This document shows positions 57,121 through 64,000 of a stretch of 64,000 bases of DNA, in pieces. Source of the stretch: Mrakia gelida (taxonomy: Eukaryota; Basidiomycota; Tremellomycetes; Cystofilobasidiales; Mrakiaceae); contig BRON01000007.1 of NCBI GenBank assembly GCA_024345305.1, positions 1,488,001 to 1,552,000 of the forward strand. Reading direction: 5' to 3'. The notes beneath the pieces are model-generated. The model did not search any database and was not told where the DNA came from. It saw only the letters and a list, made by a program, of their open reading frames with translations. Each line of letters begins with the position of its first letter. Within the stretch, counting starts at the first letter, position 1. The position numbers and the translations under genes were made by a program.

Positions 57121-59508
57121 ATGCCCTCCTCCGACGCTCCTCCAGCTCCCGCCCCTCCTTCTACCACAGCCGCTACTCCCAAACCTCCCAAGGCACCCAA
57201 GGGAGCTCCTAAGCCTCCCAAGGAGAAGCCCACCGGACCCGTCATCGACAAGAAGGCAGAGAAGGCAGCTCGTCGAGCTCAAAAGATCTCCTCAAGACCT
57301 CAAGGTCAAGGAGGTCCCGACGATGGCTCAGCTCCTCCTTCAGCTGGAGGATCAGGACCTCAGGGAGAACGAGGCCCTCGAGGAGGACAAGGAGGAGGAG
57401 GAGTCGGTCCCTCCGGTTCAGCAAACAGTCTTCTCTCAGCGTCCAACTCCAACCCTTCCTCCCTCGGTATGACCACCAACAACGCCGTCTCCAACCCCAA
57501 TCGTGCCTCAGCTCCCAACACCAGTAACGGTCGACCCGCTCCTCTCCCCTCAGCAGCAGCCATCGCAGCTCTCCTCCCTACTCCCACACCAGCTGGACCT
57601 ACCCCTCATCTGATCGTGTCGCATCTCCCTGGTCCCAAACCGAGCTCGAGCGTAGCCGCGACGGTGAAGGGAGACGTGCATCCTGCGATCATCAAGCTGG
57701 GTCTGCAGTTGAGGGAGGGCAAGATCAGAGGAGCCAACGCTAGGTTGATTGCTGGATTGATGGGGTTGAAGCAGGTGAGTCTTTTGTTTCGAAGGAGGGA
57801 GGAGCGTCCGTTGCGAGCTTCGTTGCTTTCCTTTTTCGTTTCTTTCGAGCTGCTCAACCCTCACCTCAAGCAGAGCTGACTCGGACTTGTCCTTCTTCGC
57901 TTCCTTCGTTTGCTTCGTGCCTCGCCAGGTCATCACCTCCTACACGACCCCACCGTCCACGACCCTCCCTCGAGATCTCACCACCCACCTCTCCCCTCAA
58001 ATCGCCCACCTCACCCAAGCTCGAGCCATGCCCGTCGGTCTGGGAAACGCCATTCGATGGCTCAAGTACGAGATCTCCATCATCGCTATTGACGAGGCTG
58101 AGGCGGATGTGAGTCGACCTCTTCTCTTTTCCTCGCCTCGATGCCGTTTCCTTCGACGCGTCTCGCCCTCTTCACCTCAAATTGGGCGGTGAAGCTCGAA
58201 CAGAGGCTCGTGCTGACTTTTGATTTGTCGACTTGACCTCGTGGTGAACAGTCCAAAGAACTCCTGGCAGCCAAGATCGACGAGTACATCCGAGAGAGGG
58301 TGACGCTCGCGGACGAGGTGATTGTCGAGTTTGCGAAACAGAAGATCAAGGACGGGGATGTGGTTTTGACGTATGCTAGGTGAGTCTTCCTTGCTCTCTT
58401 CCTTCTACCCTAGATCGCACCTCCTCGTTCCCGTCCTTGTCTCTGTGTTCTTGGCTCGTTTCGTTTCGAGACCTCGACGCGTCGAGAATCGAGAGCTGAC
58501 CTCGCCTTTGCGCTCTTTCCTCTTCGTCACTTTGCAGGAGTTCCGTCGTCGAGAAGGTCCTCGTTCAAGCTCACCGAGAGATGCAGTCTCGAGGAGAGTC
58601 TTTCTCCGTCATCGTCGTTGACTCTAGACCTCTTTTGGAAGGTTCGTCTGGTCTCGTCTCGGCTTTCTCCTCACTTCCCCGTTTCTGTTTCTCTCTCCTT
58701 CGTCTCAACTCCTCGCTGACCTCGCCCTTCTTCTTCGCGTCCATCACCACACCCACAGGAAAATCCCTCCTCCTCTCCCTCTGCTCCCACTCCATCCCCT
58801 GCACCTACGCTCTCCTCCCCTCCCTCCCCTCCGTCCTCCCAGGAGCCAACCTCGTTCTCATCGGAACCAACGCCCTCCTCTCCAACGGTGCCCTCTACTC
58901 CAGAGCTGGAACAGCCAGCGTAGCTATGCTCGCGACGAGCTACGCCGTCCCCGTGGTGGTGTGTTGCGAGACGTACAAGTTTGGAGAGAGGATTCAGCTC
59001 GACGCGGTGGTGGCGAATGAGATGGGTGAGTCGGGCTTGCCTTCACTCGGTTTCGTCTTTCCCGCCCGGTCGTGGTTGGCCGGTTGGGTTGCAGGCGTGT
59101 TCAGTGGGGGGCGTTTGGGGAGGAAGGGCAGTGAGACGCGTGTTCGCGTCGAAGATACGAAACTGACCCGATGCCTCTTCTTCGTCGTTCGTTCGCTCAT
59201 CGCTCACAGGCAACCCCGAAGCTCTCCTCGACATTCCTTCCTCCCATCCTCTCTCAGCATCAACCAAGGCCGATCCTCTCCCTCCATCTCTGCAACTCAT
59301 CAACCTTCTCTACGATCTCACACCTCCTAACTACGTGACGGCTGTGTGCACTGAGGTTCGCTGCTCTTCCCTCTTCTGTTTTCGTTCTCGACGTCTCGCT
59401 CATCAACTCCCTTGTACTTTTCTCGTTCCTCGTTCGCAGTACGGACTCATCCCACCAAGCTCAGTCCCCAGTGTGCTCTCGCGGAACGGGCAGGCAGGGA
59501 ACAATTAG
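57121..59508 (+). CDS. GCD2: Translation initiation factor eIF2B delta subunit (Gcd2)
   Basis: A regulatory subunit of the eIF2B complex, which recycles eIF2-GDP and senses phosphorylated eIF2. The N-terminal region (MPSSDAPPAPAPPSTTAATP) is Pro-, Ala- and Gly-rich with a basic patch, as usual for delta. The conserved C-terminal domain is HPAIIKLGLQLREGKIRGAN, RLIAGLMGLKQVI, PVGLGNAIRWLKYEIS, DGDVVLTYARSSVVEKVLVQ, AHREMQSRGESFSVIVVDSR, PLLEGKSLL, YALLPSLPSVLPGANLVLIG, TNALLSNGALYSRAGTASVA, PVVVCCETYKFGERIQLDAV and NEMGNPEAL. It ends TPPNYVTAVCTEYGLIPPSS, then VPSVLSRNGQAGNN. These are the eIF2B alpha/beta/delta Rossmann-fold hallmarks. Introns are short and canonical. Confidence 0.95.
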
Positions 59509-59956
59509 ATGAGCGTTCCGAGCTTTCGAACGACACGAGCGAGCGAGCGAACGCGCGAGACAAACGAACCCTTGTCTTTCCCAAGGCAAAGGAACGAGCG
59601 TCGATCAGGAGAGAAACTTCTGGACTCGACGAGCTTCTTCTGATGAAGTGGGAGGGGTGGCTTGCGATTTTGAGAAGTGGCAGCGAGAGTGAGAGCGAGA
59701 ACGAAAGATGGTATCGAAAGCAAAGAGGGGATCAATCAAAGGGAGAAAGAACTGAACGAGCGAAGAACGAAGCGAAGCGTAAAGCAAGAAGGTATGAAAA
59801 GCAAAGTGGAGCGAAGCAAAGCAAAGCAAAGCAAGCGAAGAGAGAGAGAGGTAAGAGCGAAAGGCCCGAAGAAAGAGAAGAGACGGTCGTGAGGAGCAAG
59901 GAAGGTCGTTCGGTTCGTGAATGGTTCGGAGGCGCGTCGTCGTGGTGAACTTCGAT
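59509..59956. other. Convergent 3' region after GCD2, purine-rich
   Basis: The plus strand is strongly purine-rich with many GAACGA/AGCGAA strings and a short AAGCA tandem run at 59814-59834. Open frames across it are composed of repeated Glu/Arg/Lys or Ser/Leu and look like by-products of that composition. No gene is supported. Confidence 0.45.
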
Positions 59957-60601
59957 CTAGGCGGATCGATCCAATCTGAAAACGAAGCAATCAAGAGAGG
60001 AGAAGGTCAGTTCACAGACCTGAGGGCGAGACAAGAAGGAAGAAAAGAGAAACTCGACTCACCCAGCCCAGTACTCCTCCACCATCCTCTTCCCAACCTC
60101 CACCTCCACCCCCATCAACTGCTTCCCCTCCGCCTCGTACCTCTTCCTCTCAGCCACCCTCTCCCTCTTCCCAGCTCCCCACATCCCCTTCATAACCTTC
60201 CCGAACGGAACCGGAGCAGGGAAAAGCAAAAGCTCAAGTTTCGCTCGAATGAGGACCTCTCGACGACGTTCCTCCCGTTGAGCGATCTCGGCCTTGACTT
60301 GATCTTCGAGCGCGTCGGAGATGGAGGAAGAAAGGTGCTGCTGTTTCTTGGGCGAAGTAGAGAGCAGGTAGAGGGAGGCGGCTCGTTGGGAGTAGGAAGG
60401 GAGCTGGTACTGAGCGGGGAAGGCGTACGAGGGAGGAGGAGTGCTGGGACCGTTGTTGTTGTTGTTGTCGGAAGAAGTTGAGGTGGTGAAGGACGAGTCG
60501 TAGGAGTCGTTCCTGTAGAGGGTGGAGGTGGACGAGGAAGCGTCGAAGGAGAGGTCGTAGGATCGAGGGGAGCGAGGAAGGTAGGAGGGTGCAGAGCTCA
60601 T
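59957..60601 (-). CDS. Unrecognised 185-residue protein
   Basis: Two exons, 60063-60601 and 59957-59975, join through an intron with GTGAGT, GAACTGACC and TTTTCAG. The protein starts MSSAPSYLPRSPRSYDLSFD. The N-terminal half is Ser/Thr/Tyr/Asn-rich (including five Asn in a row), and the C-terminal half is charged and helical (DQVKAEIAQREERRREVLIR, then KGMWGAGKRERVAERKRYEA). It ends VGKRMVEEYWAGLDRSA. No signal peptide or membrane segment is visible. The coiled, basic C-terminal half is the likeliest folded part. No known family was recognised. Without the splice the frame would stop two codons after EYW, so the last seven residues rest on the intron call. Confidence 0.6.
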
Positions 60602-61261
60602 TTTATGTGGGGTAAGAGGGAGGGAGGGAGAGAGGGAAGGTTGGGAGAGGTGGTGAGGTTGAGGTGGGTTTGGGAGTTTGGAAGGGAAGATGTGGTTGAT
60701 GGTGAAGAAGGAAGATGGCCTTCCTTCGTTTTGACCTAATCCATGGCAACTTCAGAGTCGCACTCAGACTCTTACAGAAGAGGAGGGAGGGAAGGGAGGG
60801 GCCTGAGCGACCGTGCGGTTCAAACAGAGCGTTCCTTGAAGGCGAAGGCGCAGGCAGCGAAGCAGGGGCGAAGACGTGTTTCAGCTCTTCTCTTCCTCTG
60901 AAAAACTTCAGAAGGTAGACCTGAGAATCATCAAAAAAGTTGTACTCGCAGACCGTAAAAGAAGGGAAGAAAACGGGCATAGATTGAAGGAGAGGGAAGG
61001 TCGAGTCGACGGCGCGATTGCTTTCTTTCGACGCTCCTCCTTCGAGATCTCCCGCTCCTAAAGAGAGTTTCGTCAACAACGGGTTATCGAGACCCTATAG
61101 AGGAGAAACCTAAGGCTACTACGATGCGCAAATGAGAGACGAGGCTGCTAAAGATACAATCTACGTAAGGAAGGGAAGGCAGCAACGACGACGAGGATGA
61201 AAGGGAAACAAAAAGAGAGGCGAGCGAGAAGTCGAAGCTGACCGCTTGTTCTCGAGGGAGA
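60602..61261. other. Region between the 185-residue gene and the RTA1-like gene
   Basis: It contains the promoter of the 185-residue gene and the 3' end of the RTA1-like gene, both minus strand. A TTTGAAG/ACTTCAGA pair and an AT-richer stretch at 60895-60950 are visible. A frame open across 60603-61079 is unspliced and shows no domain, so it was not called. Confidence 0.4.
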
Positions 61262-63340
61262 TCAAGCTGAGGCGACGTGGCTGACTTCTTTGGGTTGCGA
61301 AGCGTCCTCGAATCGTTCTCCTGCTGGCTCGGACCTGTTGTGAAACGAACAAGAAGGGAAGAACAAGAAATCAAGTCAGCCCTCGAAAGTCTCACCTCGA
61401 GCTAGCACGCTACGCGACTGCTTGTTGAGAGGGGAAGGAAGTGGAACGAGGGTAATCGATCTGGCACTGACCTAAGAAGCCACATAGGGTGAAAGATGTT
61501 GAGGAGTATACTGGAGAGGGCGATCCTGGAGACGGAAGCAAAGCAAGGGCAGAGAGGAACGAAAAGTTAGCTCGAGACGTTCGCGTTTGAAGGAACGAGC
61601 GACGATTAACTTACATGGCTCCGTCGAGGATCGAGAAGAGGACCTGGTTTGTGGCGATGCTTCCGGACCATCCGTCCAGCAGCTCGACTGTTCGGAAGAT
61701 GGATCTGAGGAAGAAAGGGGACTCGGTCAGCTTCGACGTCTCGATTCGATTCGCTCGACACTCGAGAGACTGAAGAACTCACCGAACGAAGATGAGGATA
61801 GTCGATCCAGCGAGAGCAGCAAGCATGATTCGAGCTCGCTTCTCAGCTAGAGGTGAGAGACGAGGTGGCTCCTTGGGTTCGACTTGGGTGGAAGCGGAGG
61901 AGGGAGAGATGGATCGTCGTCGTCGAAGTTTGGTGGTGAGTTTCGAAGCCCAACCGAACGGGTGAAGTCGAGTGACGGGCTTATCGTAAAGATAATGGGT
62001 GCAGAAGTCGATGAAGAGGATGGTGTACGCAACCATGACGACCATCTGAGAGGACAGGAGAGAAACGGTCAGCTTTTCGACCTCGACGCGTCGCGGGATT
62101 CGAGTGAGAAAGGAGGACCGTTGCGAACCTGAACTATGACTCCTCCAACAACGATCCTCGCTGCAAAAGAAGACGAAGCAGTTGTCAGCACTGGGAACCC
62201 ATGGAAGCGAGGGGGGTCGAGAGGGTCGCGTCTCAGCTCACCTCCAGAGTCCGCGTCTGCTTGAGTCGCTGCTCCTGCTGCCATTCCTCCTCCGATGGCC
62301 TGGATCACGAGCGAGAGGATATCACCAATGACGAAGATCCAAGTGTAGGCTTGAGTAGGAGCGAGGAAGGGTCGAGGGAGGGAAGTCAGCTTCGAGCTCG
62401 AGTTGCAAGAGGGGAGAAGAACGGGAGGCGGACGAACTCGCTGGGGCAAGGCGACAGTACTGATGACCGAGACGAGAGACGACGACACCCTGAATGAAGA
62501 AAAGCAGAGACAGGAGATGGTCAGCTTGGAGATGAGAGAAAAAAGGGAAGAAGGAACGAACGAGGATGACATCTGCGTCGAGGAAGAAACGAAGTCGTCA
62601 GTTAAACCATCGCCGCAGAGTCGTCTCAAGATGTCGAGGTCTTCTCACAGTTGGCAGCCGTACTGAATGCTGGAGAGATGATGAGAGACGCGATCTGACC
62701 CATGAAGGCTGAGAGAAGGGGCGAGCGAAGCAAGGGAAGGTCAGTCTCGCTTCGACTCTTCTCCTCTCGAGCGAGAAGGTAGAAACTCACCAGTATCGTT
62801 ATAGAGCCACTGTCCTCCGAGCAAGGGACTCCACTCCAGCCCGACGGCAGCTGAGAGTCTGAAAGACCATCCGATGAGCTCGCCTGGGAGATCGCAACCG
62901 ATAGAAAGGAGGTCAGCTCGACAGCGACGCCGTCGTTCTTTTCTCGACGGGCGCGCCGAACTCACCGATAGCAGCGAAACCGAGAGTGTAGAGCAAGAAC
63001 CAGAACCTTGACTTGATCCCTTGAGCGATGTGGAGGACTGTCGAAGGAGAGGAAGGAAGATGAGCTGCTGCATGAGGGAGGGGTACGACGAGGGGGAGGA
63101 GGGAAGTGGAGCGAACTCAGGGAAATCGAGAAGACGGCGACAAAAACTGCACATCCTGCGATGGAAAGCTTGTAGTCGAAGGCGCTCCACTCGATCTCCC
63201 CAGTGTAGAGGTTTGGGGAGCCAGGGACGTAGTTGGTGAGGGAACCGACTGGAAGAGAAGAAAGGGAACGTCAGGCCGAGGATCGAGATTTGGAAGCTCA
63301 CTTCGTTGAACGAACCTTCTGGGACTGATTGATCTGACAT
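61262..63340 (-). CDS. RTA1-like seven-helix membrane protein
   Basis: It starts MSDQSVPE, then an extracellular-looking segment YVPGSPNLYTGEIEWSAFDY. Seven hydrophobic segments follow across about ten exons, including SIAGCAVFVAVFSISL, FWFLLYTLGFAAIGELIGWS, FMGQIASLIISPAFSTA, WIFVIGDILSLVIQAIGGGM, GGVIVQMVVMVAYTILFIDF, IMLAALAGSTILIFVRSIFR and IALSSILLNIFHPMWLLR. The D-x-LS-x-x-Q-x-x-GGG-M block, the GG-x-x-x-Q helix and R-SIFR-x-x-E (SIFRTVELLDG) are signatures of the fungal RTA1/lipid-translocating exporter-like family. Members sit in the plasma or vacuolar membrane and are linked to lipid flip or drug tolerance; the precise action here is unknown. The cytosolic loop after helix 5 is unusually long (KLRRRRSISPSSAS). 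The last exon (SEPAGERFEDASQP...) is less sure. Confidence 0.85.
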
Positions 63341-63795
63341 GTTTCGAGGAGAGCGAAGAGTGAAGTTATAGATGAGATGGTGGTGGAGGTTTGGAAGGAA
63401 CGAGATCGAACGTTTCAGCCCTCGAGGTTTTGATTCGAAGAGACGGGCAGTGTTCGAACGGCGAAGCGAGGGCGAAACTAACCTGTGGGCTTCTCACGCC
63501 GTCGCCCGTTCGAGCTCGCTTATGAAGCGGTGAGCCGCAGATAAAGTTTGCATCAACGGTGACGAACTGGCGAGATCCGAAGCTCGTCTCGATTAGGCAG
63601 GAGGAAGGGCAAAATGGGCTCGACGGGGCCGAGAGGGCTGACCGGTATGAAGAAGCGACGCGTCGAGATCTTTCGAGGAGGGACGAGGAACTGTTCAGCT
63701 CGACGAGTCGACAACAAGGGTGCTTCATATATAAAAAGGGAAACAATCAATTGAGAAGTCCATGACGTACTGTACATATCGAGCTACAACGAGAC
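63341..63795. promoter_or_regulatory. Upstream region of the RTA1-like gene
   Basis: 455 bp separate the RTA1-like start from the stop of the edge gene. A CATATATAAAAAGGG string at 63726-63740 is strongly AT-rich. Read on the minus strand it gives TTTTTATATATG, which could be a TATA element about 390 bp from the ATG or part of the edge gene's 3' end signals. Confidence 0.35.
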
Positions 63796-64000
63796 TCAAA
63801 CAGCAACTCCTCGAACGACCTTCGCTCGCCCGTCCTGCTCCTTCTCGTCCCCGATCATCTTCCTGTGCTCCCCAGAGACCAGCCCTTGGCCGCTTCCAGC
63901 CTCAGTGATCCTTCCAACTCGATCCTTCCTCTCCTTCCCAGCTACCAAGTCCTCCAACTCCTTCCTCTCCGCTCGAACAGCCCTGTCGTCGACCCACGAA
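63796..64000 (-). CDS. 3' end of an unidentified gene, cut by the right edge
   Basis: One minus-strand frame is open from the right edge to a TGA at 63796 and encodes about 67 residues: WVDDRAVRAERKELEDLVAG, then KERKDRVGRITEAGSGQGLV, then SGEHRKMIGDEKEQDGRAKV and a short end. It is hydrophilic and helical, with no cysteines or membrane segment. The other two minus frames have stops within it. The family was not recognised, and the start and any upstream exons lie outside the window. Confidence 0.55.
   Translation of the reverse strand, partial: SWVDDRAVRAERKELEDLVAGKERKDRVGRITEAGSGQGLVSGEHRKMIGDEKEQDGRAKVVRGVAV

Noticed and set aside
60603..61079. Minus-strand frame of about 158 codons upstream of the 185-residue gene
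   Set aside because: No conserved features and it covers the expected promoter.
1..64000. Mobile elements, CRISPR arrays, prophage, rRNA and tRNA genes
   Set aside because: No transposase, integrase or reverse transcriptase motifs, no regularly spaced repeats and no recognisable structural RNA were seen by eye. A tRNA or snoRNA inside an intron cannot be excluded without a covariance-model scan.

Overview
This window looks like a chromosomal segment of a fungus, most likely a basidiomycetous yeast of the red-yeast type (Pucciniomycotina, Microbotryomycetes-like). That placement is an inference from gene architecture and protein flavour, not from a marker gene. The DNA is moderately GC-rich. 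Genes are packed on both strands and split by many short introns (about 50-110 bp) with GTGAGT-like donors, a very regular CTGAC branch motif and a pyrimidine-rich CAG acceptor. I saw no operons, prophage, CRISPR array, rRNA, tRNA or transposon. Exons were joined by eye from splice signals and reading-phase continuity, so boundaries given to the base are predictions.

Layout, left part (1-25 kb): a partial membrane protein runs off the left edge (-). It is followed by a flavin reductase-like FMN-binding protein (-), a large Rad5/Rad16-type SNF2 ATPase with an inserted RING finger (+), a short-chain dehydrogenase (+), a small secreted cysteine-rich protein (-), a GT15 alpha-1,2-mannosyltransferase (-), the tRNA m1G9 methyltransferase Trm10 (-) and a full-length ABCC/MRP-type ABC transporter (-).

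Middle part (24.7-46 kb): three RNA polymerase II factors lie almost side by side. They are Tfb5 of TFIIH (+), a Bye1-like PHD/TFIIS-M/SPOC protein (-) and Tfg2, the TFIIF small subunit (+). An unrecognised 117-residue gene overlaps Tfb5 head to head. Next come a tRNA-dihydrouridine synthase (-), a BTB/POZ protein (+), an EXPERA-like membrane protein (+), the ribosome-assembly WD40 protein Nsa1 (+), a Ser/Thr-rich single-pass membrane protein (-) and a Pumilio/PUF RNA-binding protein (-).

Right part (46-64 kb): a conventional kinesin heavy chain (-), an F-box-like protein (+), proteasome alpha1 (Scl1/PSMA6, -), eIF2B delta (Gcd2, +), an unrecognised 185-residue protein (-), an RTA1-like seven-helix membrane protein (-) and the 3' end of an unidentified gene at the right edge (-).

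Most genes are housekeeping and act independently: transcription, tRNA modification, ribosome assembly, translation initiation, protein turnover, secretory glycosylation and transport. I found no convincing new multi-gene system. The points most worth a second look are the head-to-head overlap of two start codons at Tfb5, several very small coding exons (9-27 nt), the small secreted cysteine-rich protein, and about 1.1 kb after the BTB gene that looks spliced but could not be resolved.
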